Part shown: piece by piece, positions 7,990 to 16,880 of the stretch
Position numbering within the stretch: position 1 is the first letter of the stretch
Layout of the letters: each line of letters opens with the position of its first letter
DNA from: a virus
DNA: 28,127 nucleotides
Strand: one strand, 5' to 3'
Virus record (IMG/VR): IMGVR_UViG_3300037264_000873
Span: 1-28,127 of that record
Translations under genes and position numbers: made by a program
Notes under the pieces: generated by a model
The model's input: only the letters and a program-made list of their open reading frames with translations
Told to the model about the DNA's origin: nothing
Database searches by the model: none

Positions 7990-10523
7990 TGGCCACCGGG
8001 AGTTGGACCATAGTTCAGCCGGGTATCCCGGACGTGTTCACGGATGTGATCGAAACGATCCAGTCCCTTCTGAACGCCCTGCTCGCCATCCTCAACATCA
8101 TTCTGGCCGTCCTCCAGATCGTGAAGGCGTTCATCGCAGGGCTCTTGAACCCCCTTGATGCCTTGATCAACGCCATCATCGCGGAGATCGAGGCTCTGCT
8201 GAACGACATTCGGCAGATCGGCATCTACATCTCGGGGGATTTGGAACTAGACCCCCCCGATTTCAGCGACATCATCGGTGGGTACACGGCCTACGAGCGG
8301 CGGATGATCGGACGCCTCGTGAACCGGCAGGACCCAACCCGTCCGGCGTTCACCTCACGGTCCGCCGTCATTGCCATCTTCATCTACGTCTCGGTGGACA
8401 TTTCGGGCCTCGCTCAACTCATTAAGATCATCCAGGCAATACTCGCGTTCTTCGGCCAGCGAGTCGACATGCGGGTGACTTCGGTGCCTGTCTCCCTTCA
8501 GGTCACCTACGGCGTGGAAGGAGCCCCACTCTCGGCATTCAAGCAACTCACGGGAGCCCTGCGTGAGGGTGAGGTTCCGAACCAAGCCAACCTCCGATGG
8601 GTCATGGCTCCCACGAGCCAGGCGGCACGGTTCATGGCCCCTGGACCCAAGGGATTCCTCATCGAGGTCTCCACGTTGCGTGATGGATTGTTCCTGGCCT
8701 ATGACACCTATGCAGCAAACACCCCAGTGGGGCCAGGGATCAACACTCGCCGTCAAGGACTGATTCGTGACCCTCGAACGGGACTGCCCTTCCGGCTCTA
8801 CGGTGGTCCCGACCTGATCGACGTTGGTGACTTGATGAATGCCCCCTTCAAGGAGGACGTGGACGGCACGAACCGGGTGACCAGACTCTACGCCTACCGA
8901 GACTCCTCCGACAACAACCCCATCCCCATTGGGGCAATGCTAGACGGGGAAAAATACCTGCTGCAAAGGGCTTTCTTTGTGAAGGCAGGGTTCCTCAATG
9001 TGGCTGCTCCTGGACAGGGGTTTGCGGCAACCCTGGCTCATGAGGACATGCCTTGGGAAGCTGATTTTGAGGTTCAGGGGGATGGGAAGGTCAAGGGAAC
9101 TGCTCACGGAGATTCTCCAGCAACCACGGTGTATGTCAGGATCTCCCAAGTGACGGAAACCATTGTGGATGAGGTTGTAACCACTGGGGGGCAGGGAAAG
9201 ACCGGGGCGTTGACTGCACCCTTGATCCTCTGGGAAACAACTGCAAATGACGTATCAACCAAGGCAGAACGGCCTGGGACTGTTCTCTTGACAACCGGCC
9301 TCAACTTCAATGTTGGGGACAAGGGCTTGCCGAGTGAGCCTCTCGAAGTCACGTTCCCGGCCACTTCAACCTTGGACTACATCAACGCAATCACGGCCGC
9401 TTTGGCCGTCCTCGTGCTTGCCCGTTGTGACCTCCCTGTGGCTGCTGGGGAGGCCGTTTTTGCGGACGGGCAGGCAGCCGCCGCTACGGGTCTGGAGGAG
9501 GTGGGTCGCTTCCTCATCCCCCAACTGATCAAGGAAAACAGGGCCACCTACTATGGCAAGCTGAGTGTTGCCCCTGAAGACTTCAGGCGTAACCTACGAC
9601 GTAGGTGCCGCGTTTTCGCGAACTACATCTACCGAACGACCGGACCTATGGGGGAGTTGGAGAAGACCGTGGTGGAGCTTGCTAAACCCCTGCTGGAGTT
9701 CAAGTGGTCAACGCAGAGTGGCCTCCCTGACCTCACGATTCTGGAGTCGCTCGAAGCCTCCAACGTCGACTCGGGCATCGCCCTCAACCCCTTGTGTCTG
9801 GGGCGCAACGACAGGGCTACGCGAGCCTTGTACCGGGCTGAAATTGGCCCCAAGCCAGCTCGGGCACCCTTCTTCAGGGAAAAGAAGGTTGTCCTGAAGG
9901 TCGGGTGGTTGGAGGGGCAGGGGTCTGCCGACATGTCCCCTGTTATTTACTCACTCCCAATCCCCCATCAGGTGTCCTTCTGCCGTAACGTCATCACCAG
10001 TGAGGTGTACGGTTCGGCAGCCGCCGTGCTGAATGTGGCGGCTTGTGTGGTCACCCTCCAACGGAACAAGTCAGGGGACTGGAAGGCATTTCGGTTGTTC
10101 CCACAAGGTCTCCCACCGATTGAGGCCCTTCTGGACGAGATCCTTCGCTGGGTCAAGGCCATCCAGGCCGGGATCAAGGGGTTCGTGGACATCATCATCG
10201 CCTACATCAACTTTCTTCAGGCCCGCATCCTGGAACTCCAGGCGTTGATTGTTCGGATCAACGGCCTGCTCGACGCCTTGACGGGCTTCAATCTGCCAGC
10301 GATGTCAGCACTCATCGTCACAGCCAACGGGACCGATGGCATCCTGCAGGCACTCATCTCTGCCGACAACAAGCCGTCGGACTCCACAGCCTCGGAAGAT
10401 CTCGAAGTGGGTGACTCCGAAATAACCTTTGGCACCTACGGGGCCGGGGTGGTGCTTCTCGCTGGTGGGCTTCCAACGGTCCTCGCCGAACTCCTGGCCT
10501 CACTATTCCCGGAGGCTGAGTAG
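7989..10523 (+). CDS. Putative tail/baseplate structural protein with terminal amphipathic helices
   Basis: The product has 844 residues. GTG 7989 overlaps the previous stop (TAGTG) and is preceded by a strong GGGGGAGGT site. Residues ~18-85 form a long Leu/Ile/Ala-rich helical stretch containing short breaks and charged residues. Residues ~711-770 form a second similar stretch (for example IEALLDEILRWVKAIQAGIK). Between them lies a mixed alpha/beta body. These segments could be amphipathic helices or membrane-interacting; they are less uniformly hydrophobic than typical spanning segments. No enzymatic motif is recognised. The coding sequence around 8930-9320 looks less GC-rich than its surroundings. 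The next gene starts directly after the stop. Position between the giant structural gene and the baseplate wedge gene suggests a virion protein, but family membership is not established. Confidence 0.75.
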   Translation: MATGSWTIVQPGIPDVFTDVIETIQSLLNALLAILNIILAVLQIVKAFIAGLLNPLDALINAIIAEIEALLNDIRQIGIYISGDLELDPPDFSDIIGGYTAYERRMIGRLVNRQDPTRPAFTSRSAVIAIFIYVSVDISGLAQLIKIIQAILAFFGQRVDMRVTSVPVSLQVTYGVEGAPLSAFKQLTGALREGEVPNQANLRWVMAPTSQAARFMAPGPKGFLIEVSTLRDGLFLAYDTYAANTPVGPGINTRRQGLIRDPRTGLPFRLYGGPDLIDVGDLMNAPFKEDVDGTNRVTRLYAYRDSSDNNPIPIGAMLDGEKYLLQRAFFVKAGFLNVAAPGQGFAATLAHEDMPWEADFEVQGDGKVKGTAHGDSPATTVYVRISQVTETIVDEVVTTGGQGKTGALTAPLILWETTANDVSTKAERPGTVLLTTGLNFNVGDKGLPSEPLEVTFPATSTLDYINAITAALAVLVLARCDLPVAAGEAVFADGQAAAATGLEEVGRFLIPQLIKENRATYYGKLSVAPEDFRRNLRRRCRVFANYIYRTTGPMGELEKTVVELAKPLLEFKWSTQSGLPDLTILESLEASNVDSGIALNPLCLGRNDRATRALYRAEIGPKPARAPFFREKKVVLKVGWLEGQGSADMSPVIYSLPIPHQVSFCRNVITSEVYGSAAAVLNVAACVVTLQRNKSGDWKAFRLFPQGLPPIEALLDEILRWVKAIQAGIKGFVDIIIAYINFLQARILELQALIVRINGLLDALTGFNLPAMSALIVTANGTDGILQALISADNKPSDSTASEDLEVGDSEITFGTYGAGVVLLAGGLPTVLAELLASLFPEAE

Positions 10524-10524
10524 A
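10502..10524 (+). promoter_or_regulatory. Possible weak copy of the bipartite motif
   Basis: ACTATT at 10502-10507 and GTAGA at 10520-10524 are separated by 12 bases, matching the spacing of the intergenic copies. However, this copy lies inside the end of the 844-residue gene, and the GTAG includes its stop codon, so it may be coincidental. Confidence 0.2.
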
Positions 10525-11363
10525 TGGCGTTTCGCTGGCTGGGGACGTTCAGGCAGGGGTCATGGAGGGCCTACCGCCGCTTCATCCTCGAAGAACGTCG
10601 GGATGTTGGGGAGCGTATGTCGGTCATTCGTTCAGAGCTGACCCGAATTGGCGATGTGGAAATCATCTACGCCTCGACCACGGACGATGAGGGGGTCACC
10701 ACGGTGACGGAGACGCGGCTTGGGTTCTCTGTTACCCCAGGCTCCTCGCTGGCGAAGTTGGTGCAGGCATATGTCGCCCAGGGGGGCAACCCGTTCGACA
10801 TCTCGATGTTCTTGACTCCAGATCAGGCAGTCGTGTTGGATGACACCGACCCTGACCAGGCAGCAACCGAGTCTCAACCGTCCGGCGGTGTCATGTACCC
10901 GAAGTCCGGTACCTACACCCCAGGAGAGAGGTTCAAGGGCGGTGATGGTTCCCTCAAGAAGGACTACACCGCCCGAGTGGGTGGACCCCGAGTCGTCCCG
11001 GATGCCTCCATTGGCATCTCCGTGGACATGGCAAGGAAATGGCTCCGGCAGGAGATCCGGACCAAGAGGGACGACATCGAGCACCGCATCATCAAACTGT
11101 GTGACCTCCGCGAGCAGCTCAACGAGGAGCTGGAAGCCATCGTGATGGCCGCGGCTGGAGTTTCCTCGGAAATCCCCCTCAAGGACGAGGTTCGTTTTGA
11201 CACGACCCTCTCTGTGGCCAACATCGTGGCGACCATCGACTCCCTCTTCTACACGATGGACGAGACGAACACCCCGGACTTCAGCACACCGAACGAGGAG
11301 GCCCTGGGAAGTCACCCCAACCTACTGGACGACGACGACGAGGAGGCCAACACCGCCCTCTGA
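10524..11363 (+). CDS. Virion-associated coiled-coil protein, unknown function
   Basis: The product has 279 residues. ATG 10524 follows the previous TAG with no gap, and GGAGG at 10511-10515 gives an 8-base spacing, so the genes are coupled. The N-terminal ~50 residues are basic and helical, starting MAFRWLGTFRQGSWRAYRRF. The middle (residues ~55-165) is Gly/Pro/Thr-rich. Residues ~168-212 form a heptad-like helix (KWLRQEIRTKRDDIEHRI and beyond) typical of a coiled coil. The C-terminus is strongly acidic, with a run of four Asp and two Glu near the end. There are no catalytic motifs. Gene order suggests a structural or assembly role ahead of the baseplate wedge genes; this is inference from context. 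Confidence 0.75.
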   Translation: MAFRWLGTFRQGSWRAYRRFILEERRDVGERMSVIRSELTRIGDVEIIYASTTDDEGVTTVTETRLGFSVTPGSSLAKLVQAYVAQGGNPFDISMFLTPDQAVVLDDTDPDQAATESQPSGGVMYPKSGTYTPGERFKGGDGSLKKDYTARVGGPRVVPDASIGISVDMARKWLRQEIRTKRDDIEHRIIKLCDLREQLNEELEAIVMAAAGVSSEIPLKDEVRFDTTLSVANIVATIDSLFYTMDETNTPDFSTPNEEALGSHPNLLDDDDEEANTAL

Positions 11364-11375
11364 CCCGGTATGCGG

Positions 11376-11397
11376 CCTATACATGTGCGTGGGTAAC
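11376..11397 (+). promoter_or_regulatory. Bipartite CCTATA-N11-GTAAC motif
   Basis: CCTATA at 11376-11381 and GTAAC at 11393-11397 are 11 bases apart, in the gap after the 279-residue gene and before the GIY-YIG gene. It matches the recurring intergenic signal except for the last bases of the second box. It probably served the baseplate wedge gene before the endonuclease was inserted. Confidence 0.4.
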
Positions 11398-11418
11398 GAG
11401 CCCTTCGGAGCCAACCCT

Positions 11419-11445
11419 GTGAGCATCGACCCCCAGCTCGGACAC
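11419..11445 (+). repeat. Captured copy of the downstream gene's first nine codons
   Basis: The encoded MSIDPQLGH matches MSVDPQLGH at 12245-12271. DNA identity is exact for 17 bases, 11428-11444 versus 12254-12270. The two sequences diverge after the ninth codon. Confidence 0.75.
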
Positions 11446-12255
11446 CTTCTCTGGTTCTCTCCCGGGGACAAGTTTCCGTTTGATCTCCCTCGCATGGGCA
11501 TCTACGCCATCAAGAACGTAAGGAACGGAAGGGTGTATGTTGGCCAGTCGAGGAGGATGCGTGGGCGATGGCGTGACCACCTCAAGGAACTACGGGCTGG
11601 GCGAGGATCCCCGAAGATGCAGGAAGACTGGGATGCCCACGGGTTGGGATGGTTTGAGTTCGCGGTGTTGGAGGAGGTGAAGGATCCGGCTCTCCTGGAA
11701 AGTCAGGAACAGTACTTCATGGATCTCTTGGGAGCTGCTTGGTCTGGTTACAACACCCTCCCTATGGCTGGTAGTTTCCAAGGGTACACGCCCGATGCTG
11801 CCGCTCGGGCCAAGATCGGTGCGGCTTCCAAGGCAAGGTGGAACTCTGGGATGAAGGAGAAGATGCTCCTGGGGCATCAGGAGTCGGATTATGTCTTCAC
11901 TGAGGAGCATTGCCGTCGACTATCCGAAGCCTTGCGTGGCATCCCAAGGGGAGTGCTCCCGGATGATCACCGGGCCAACATCTCCGCAGCTCTCCAAGGG
12001 AAACATCCTGTTGCAGCCACCGCAGCGTGGACAGGACGTCACCACACCGAAGAAGCCAAGAAGAAGATCGGCTTGGCGAATCGGGGGAAGCCATGCCAGA
12101 GCCACAGCCGTGAGATGCTGAAAGCACGTCGTTCATCTGAGGCAACAAAAGCCAAGATCAGCGTGGCGATGAAGGGAAGGCCGTGGTCCCCCGCTCGGAG
12201 GGCCGCTTATGAGAAATTGAGTTCTGACAAACAGGGGAGTTCCGATGTCGGTTGA
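11419..12255 (+). CDS. Free-standing GIY-YIG homing endonuclease with NUMOD3-like repeats
   Basis: With the GTG start at 11419 (CGGAG at 11406-11410 as ribosome site) the product has 278 residues. An in-frame ATG at 11383 would add 12 residues but has no ribosome site. The GIY-YIG nuclease spans residues ~25-113: G27-I28-Y29, then Y40-V41-G42, Arg45 and Arg50 with H54 in the following helix, E97 as the likely catalytic acid, and Y111-N112 at the end. Residues ~124-270 carry five short NUMOD3-like DNA-binding repeats, such as AKIGAASKARW, KKIGLANRGKP and AKISVAMKGRPWS. It should cut DNA at a phage target and spread by homing. Its first nine codons resemble the start of the downstream gp25-like gene, and its last 11 bases overlap that gene's start. 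This suggests insertion precisely at the start of that gene. Confidence 0.9.
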   Translation: MSIDPQLGHLLWFSPGDKFPFDLPRMGIYAIKNVRNGRVYVGQSRRMRGRWRDHLKELRAGRGSPKMQEDWDAHGLGWFEFAVLEEVKDPALLESQEQYFMDLLGAAWSGYNTLPMAGSFQGYTPDAAARAKIGAASKARWNSGMKEKMLLGHQESDYVFTEEHCRRLSEALRGIPRGVLPDDHRANISAALQGKHPVAATAAWTGRHHTEEAKKKIGLANRGKPCQSHSREMLKARRSSEATKAKISVAMKGRPWSPARRAAYEKLSSDKQGSSDVG

Positions 12256-12271
12256 CCCCCAGCTCGGACAT
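12245..12271 (+). repeat. Second copy of the nine-codon start sequence
   Basis: This is the functional start of the gp25-like gene and matches 11419-11445. It is preceded by AGGGGAG at 12233-12239, located inside the 3' end of the endonuclease gene. Confidence 0.75.
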
Positions 12272-13423
12272 TCCTGCCCGCACCTCGTCATCGAGGAGCC
12301 GGTCGCGTTGGGATCCGATCGACGGTCGCTGGTGCCCAGGGCTCCGATCGGGAACACGAACCTGGTCCGCGTGATCGCCAACAACCAGTTCTACATCCCC
12401 CCGTCTGGCCTGTTCTCCCAGGCCAGTCTCAAGGGGGCACTGTCCGGCCCCTTCGTCATCCAGGGGTGCATCGCCGAGAACGGGTTGACGGTCGATGCCA
12501 ACGTCTTGACGGTGACGAGCAGCACCGAGACCCGGACCTTCCGACTTCCCATCGGGCAACGGGTGCCGACCGACACGCTTGTTCGGTTGTTTCGATCGAC
12601 CTTCACTGACATCGTGGTGGACAACGACGATGGCTACCTCGTGTTCGTGGATGTGGCGAAAGTCGGCCCCGAGTCCAAGATCGCCATTTCAGGGCGGGCT
12701 GCCAAGAGCATCGGGTTCGGCGGGCAGAGAGCTGCTCGGGGAGCGGAGATCTACCCAGGCTGGGTGTACGAGAAGCGAGAAGACATCCTCCCAGCCGTCA
12801 ACCGGAACGGTCAGGTCGTCACCTACGCCAGGTACCCGAAGTTCGTCAAAACGATCCGGATGAACCCGACGTTCAAGATGACCTATGCGTCCAACCCCGA
12901 ACGGTGCCTGCGGTGTCGTGGCACCTACGTTGAGAACGACTGGCGGTTCGACCTCCAAGGGGAGCTGATCACCATCGAGAACGAGAACCTGCTCTACCAG
13001 GCGGCCCTGAAGATCCTGTTGACCAGGCGGGGGTCCAACCCGTTCCACACCGCCTATGGCTCGAAGTTGCTCGACCGAATCGGGGCCAAGGCGGTCGGGG
13101 CTACGGCGACGCTCATCCGCGAGGACGTGGTGACGGCCATGCAGCGGATGCAGACCCTTCAGGGACAGCAGGCCAAGTACCAGAAGGTGACGCTGAAAGA
13201 GCGGCTGGCCACGGTGCTGTCGGTAGAAGTCCTGCCTCACAAGTCCGACCAGACCATCTTCCTCGTGGATGTGGTGGTGTCGAACAACACTGGGAAGCCA
13301 GTACAGCTCTCCATCGTGTTCTCCACCCCAGGGGCGGTAGCCCTCGCCGGAACCAACAACCTCTCCCTCGGACTGGACACCACTGGGCTCACACCCGCTG
13401 AATCCAAGCGGTTCCTCGAATAA
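12245..13423 (+). CDS. Putative baseplate wedge protein, gp25-like C-terminal domain
   Basis: The product has 392 residues. ATG 12245 has an excellent AGGGGAG site five bases upstream. The N-terminal part (residues ~30-200) is beta-rich and not recognised. A C221-L-R-C224 pair lies in the middle. Residues ~248-360 resemble the gp25/lysozyme-like baseplate wedge fold: a helix NLLYQAALKILLTRRGSNPF, then YGSKLLDRIGAKA, a further helix and closing beta strands. In contractile tails this family forms the inner baseplate wedge and meets the sheath initiator region. The directly following baseplate J-like gene, two bases away, supports the assignment. It is longer than classical gp25 (about 130 residues) because of the extra N-terminal region. 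The gp25 call rests on motif shape and context, not on a search. Confidence 0.65.
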   Translation: MSVDPQLGHSCPHLVIEEPVALGSDRRSLVPRAPIGNTNLVRVIANNQFYIPPSGLFSQASLKGALSGPFVIQGCIAENGLTVDANVLTVTSSTETRTFRLPIGQRVPTDTLVRLFRSTFTDIVVDNDDGYLVFVDVAKVGPESKIAISGRAAKSIGFGGQRAARGAEIYPGWVYEKREDILPAVNRNGQVVTYARYPKFVKTIRMNPTFKMTYASNPERCLRCRGTYVENDWRFDLQGELITIENENLLYQAALKILLTRRGSNPFHTAYGSKLLDRIGAKAVGATATLIREDVVTAMQRMQTLQGQQAKYQKVTLKERLATVLSVEVLPHKSDQTIFLVDVVVSNNTGKPVQLSIVFSTPGAVALAGTNNLSLGLDTTGLTPAESKRFLE

Positions 13424-13425
13424 CC

Positions 13426-16400
13426 ATGGCAACCACTCCCACCATCACGGGTCCTGACGGCGTAGAACGCACACTGTTGCGGTTCAGCACGACGCTGCAG
13501 AGCCGCTTCTTCACCGGGACCATCGGTGCCGACACGGTGGATGTCGAGGTGTCGATCCGGGGGGGAGGATTCACCAACGATGCAGACCTCGTGGTGTTCG
13601 AGGGGACCATCTGGACAGTTCCGAACCCAGCCGCCTTCCCTGATGGTCTGGATCTTCTTCCCGGGAGGAACAGCATCCAGGTCCGTTCAGTGGATGCTTC
13701 GGGTTCCGTGTCGGCTCCTGCCGAAGCTGTCGTGACCTTGGTGCAAGAGGCCGACATCGGGATCGTGGCTGCTCCTCCCACCAACATCTCGGTCACGCAG
13801 CTCGACGGGAAGATCCGCATCGACGTGGAGGGCCTCGATGACGAGGGCTTCCAAGGGTTCAACTTCTATGCCTCGATCGATGAGGGTGGGGGAAACTCGG
13901 GCTACCGCCGCATCAACCTCGAAACGGTCAGTGAGGGCACGACCACGGAGGAGCTATCCCCCATCTCCACCATCGAGACGGACTCCGGTGTCGTCGTGGA
14001 CATCAATGGTGACCCGGTGGCAGACCCCCTGTTCTTCCGAGTCACAGGACAGCAGGAAGATGAAGACCTCACCGTCATCCAGTTGGACCTGAACGAGCGA
14101 GTTGCGATTGCAGAGACCGTGAGGGAGATCCGGACTACCATCACCATCGAGTCTGTCCGTGAGATCCAGACCTTTGGCTTTGACCACAACCGACTGGCTG
14201 GCCCAAACAGTGACCCTGCAACCATCTCCAACAGCACGTTTGCAGCCCTATCGGCGGAGGAACTCCTCTACTACGTCGTGACCGCGGTGTTCTTTGATGC
14301 CCTGGCCAACGTCGAGTTCGAGTCCTCCTTCTCCCAGGAGGTCGTGGCTCAACCCCTCCGCATCACCGCCACCTTGGGCTCGTTCCCCACAGTGAGCCGT
14401 CAGGCTCTCGTTCGGGACTTCATCACCTCGGTCTTCCGGTCGAACCCACAGATTCGCGTCGAAGAAGGGGCCACGCTCCGTGAAACGGTCATCGACCCCC
14501 ACTCCTCCGAGACAGAGAGGCTCCGGTTCATTCTCGACTTCCTGCACCGAGCCCGGTCACCAACCCAGCTCCTCACCATCGACGACCCCACGGGCTCCGG
14601 GACTTCAATCTCCGTGACAACTTCGGCCTACAAGCAGGCGTTGAAGAAGGCGTTCCTGCTGACCAACAACGCGGATGTCCAGGCGTTGATCGACTCGGCC
14701 ATCGAGTCCTACGCCTCGAACTTCGGCGTGTTCCGTCGGCCTGGGCGGTCCGCTCAAGGTGAGGTGACCTTCTTCACGAGATCACGGCCGACACGCACGT
14801 TGCAGTTCCCCTTGGGGACGGTGGTGGCAGGCGGCAGCCGGACGTACCGGACAACGAGAGCCGCGTCTATCCCGCTGAACCAGATCGCCTCCTTCTTCGA
14901 CCCAGTCTCGGGCCGGTTCCAGGTCACGGTCCCAGTCAAGGCCGCCACCGTTGGGTCGGCGGGGAACGTGGGGGCTGGACAGGTCCGATCCATCTCCTCG
15001 GCTGTCTCGGGGGTTTCGGTTACGAACTCGGCTGCGATGTTCGGGGGACAGGACCAGGAAACCAACCATCAGCTCGTGGAACGTGCCCGTAACCGGCTCG
15101 CATCGGTCGATGCCGGTACGGCTCGTGGCTATCTCCAAACGGCGGCAGATGTCCCCGGCGTCGTCAAGGCCAACGTGGTGCAGGCCGGACACCCCCTCAT
15201 GCAGCGGGACCTCGACGAGGATGGGGTCCATCGGGGTGGAAAGGTTGATGTGTGGGTCATCGGGGAGAACGTGGCGACGGTCACCGACTCATTTGCGTTC
15301 ACCTTCGAGATCGCCCAGGACGTGCAGTTCGTTCTGGTCTCGACTCCGGCCGACTTGGAGTTCCGAGCCATTGACCCGAACCTGTCGTCCGAGAACCCCA
15401 TCGTCGAGATGCTCGACTTCCCAGAGGCCGGCTATGAGTTCCGCAACGCCTCGACCGGCCAGGTGTTCGATCTGACTGGGGTGACGATCACCTCGTTCGA
15501 TACGATCAGGCTCTCGGCCGACGTGGTGCAGCCCCCAGTTGACCTCACAGATGTCGTGCTCGGGTCATACCGGAGGCGGGTTGGCACCGTCTTCGTGTTC
15601 CCCAGACAGCCAGTGTCGGAGGTCACGGCTGTCACCGGTGTTGTGTCGGGGGTGTTGCCGGCGACATCCTTTGCCCTACACCACCCGGACCCGCCCTTGG
15701 AGAAGGGTCGGTCCTCCTTGGCTGGGGACTTCCTGGAGATCGTTCCGTTCGAGGACACAGACGGGAACATGGTCCCTTCTGGGGAGCTGATCACGGTAGA
15801 GGACGAGTCACACGTCCTCATCGGTGAGTTCCCCGAGTTCGTGGACAGCTTGGGTGCGGTGTTCCTGACGATCGTGGTCACGAACGAGGATGGGACCATC
15901 ACCTACAAGGGGCCGAACGACCCCTCTGGAGACCCTGACTACACCATCATCCTCGGCGACCAGACCACGGCCTTGTCCATCAAGCGGATCGAGGGTGGTG
16001 ACATCGCTTCAGGGCAGACGGTCCTCATCTCCTACAGTCACGACGAGAACTTCACGGTGACCTACCTGACGAACCTGGTCATCTCAGTCACGCAGGACGC
16101 GATTGAGGTTCGGCGTCATGCCACGGCCGATGTGATCGTCAAGGAGGCCGTCCCAGTCCCCCTAGAACTGCAGGCCACGATCGTCCTCAACAAGGGCAAG
16201 GACCAGTCGGACGTGGACCCAGCACTCCGAACGAACATCGAGAACTTCCTCACCAACCTCCGGCTTGGGGACCCCTCCCGGCAGTCGGACATCATCAACA
16301 TCATCGAGAACACCTCGGGGGTCTCCTACGTCGTCGTCCCGATCACGAAGATGGTGCGGGGCGAAGGTTCCCAGGTCGTTCGTGAGGATCTGACCACGGA

Positions 16401-16878
16401 CCTGGCTGCCGAGATCGTCCTTCTGGTGGAGCTGTCAACGGAATCGGTGCTTGTGTGGCTCATCAAGGAGAAGCTGGACGCCGCCACCACGAACGGTGGG
16501 GGGTCTACGACCGAGTTCCGTGGGGTCGTTCAGGACGACGTGTTTCTCGACCTCCTCGGAGCAAATGCCCTGCTGACATCGCTTGGGATCGTGGCCGGCC
16601 GGACCTACATCATCGGGGCGGAAGGGGCCTCCATTCCCGGCTACAGCGATGATGTCACCCTGGGGTCGCTCAGCTCTGAGCAAAAGCTCCAGACCCGGAA
16701 GGATCTCACGGGGAACCGGGTCCTTGTCTCCACCCCACCATCAGACTCCCCAGTGAACCACAACTACGCCGTCACCTACATCGTAGGGGCAGACTCGGGA
16801 GCCAAGGACATCAACCCTGGGGATGCCGAGTACCTGGTGGTAGGCAACTTCCTGTTCACCTATGACCAGGAGCAGTAG
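13426..16878 (+). CDS. Baseplate J-like protein
   Basis: The product has 1,150 residues. ATG 13426 lies two bases after the previous stop with no clear ribosome site, implying coupling. Residues ~116-190 look like a fibronectin-type beta sandwich. The Baseplate_J signature is at residues ~539-590: a GGQDQETNHQLVERARNRL segment followed by Gly-Thr-containing GTARGYLQTA and a V-x-x-A-N-V-V strand. J-like proteins form the wedge core of contractile tail baseplates and control sheath triggering. The protein is much larger than P2 gpJ (about 300 residues), with extra beta-rich modules after residue 640 that repeat a short 'ITYKGPNDPSGDPDY' type strand-turn pattern. The neighbours (gp25-like upstream, another baseplate-type protein downstream) fit the usual baseplate gene order. 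Confidence 0.85.
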   Translation: MATTPTITGPDGVERTLLRFSTTLQSRFFTGTIGADTVDVEVSIRGGGFTNDADLVVFEGTIWTVPNPAAFPDGLDLLPGRNSIQVRSVDASGSVSAPAEAVVTLVQEADIGIVAAPPTNISVTQLDGKIRIDVEGLDDEGFQGFNFYASIDEGGGNSGYRRINLETVSEGTTTEELSPISTIETDSGVVVDINGDPVADPLFFRVTGQQEDEDLTVIQLDLNERVAIAETVREIRTTITIESVREIQTFGFDHNRLAGPNSDPATISNSTFAALSAEELLYYVVTAVFFDALANVEFESSFSQEVVAQPLRITATLGSFPTVSRQALVRDFITSVFRSNPQIRVEEGATLRETVIDPHSSETERLRFILDFLHRARSPTQLLTIDDPTGSGTSISVTTSAYKQALKKAFLLTNNADVQALIDSAIESYASNFGVFRRPGRSAQGEVTFFTRSRPTRTLQFPLGTVVAGGSRTYRTTRAASIPLNQIASFFDPVSGRFQVTVPVKAATVGSAGNVGAGQVRSISSAVSGVSVTNSAAMFGGQDQETNHQLVERARNRLASVDAGTARGYLQTAADVPGVVKANVVQAGHPLMQRDLDEDGVHRGGKVDVWVIGENVATVTDSFAFTFEIAQDVQFVLVSTPADLEFRAIDPNLSSENPIVEMLDFPEAGYEFRNASTGQVFDLTGVTITSFDTIRLSADVVQPPVDLTDVVLGSYRRRVGTVFVFPRQPVSEVTAVTGVVSGVLPATSFALHHPDPPLEKGRSSLAGDFLEIVPFEDTDGNMVPSGELITVEDESHVLIGEFPEFVDSLGAVFLTIVVTNEDGTITYKGPNDPSGDPDYTIILGDQTTALSIKRIEGGDIASGQTVLISYSHDENFTVTYLTNLVISVTQDAIEVRRHATADVIVKEAVPVPLELQATIVLNKGKDQSDVDPALRTNIENFLTNLRLGDPSRQSDIINIIENTSGVSYVVVPITKMVRGEGSQVVREDLTTDLAAEIVLLVELSTESVLVWLIKEKLDAATTNGGGSTTEFRGVVQDDVFLDLLGANALLTSLGIVAGRTYIIGAEGASIPGYSDDVTLGSLSSEQKLQTRKDLTGNRVLVSTPPSDSPVNHNYAVTYIVGADSGAKDINPGDAEYLVVGNFLFTYDQEQ

Positions 16879-16880
16879 GG

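Noticed and set aside
11197-11418. Upstream extension of the GIY-YIG frame to ATG 11197
   Set aside because: It overlaps the 279-residue gene by 167 bases in another frame, and the added residues are Arg/Thr/Pro-rich out-of-frame sequence.
16859-16878. CCTATG and GTAGG pair before the gene at 16881 as another promoter copy
   Set aside because: The spacing is only 10 bases, it lies inside the preceding coding region, and its GTAG contains the stop codon, so it is too weak to list.
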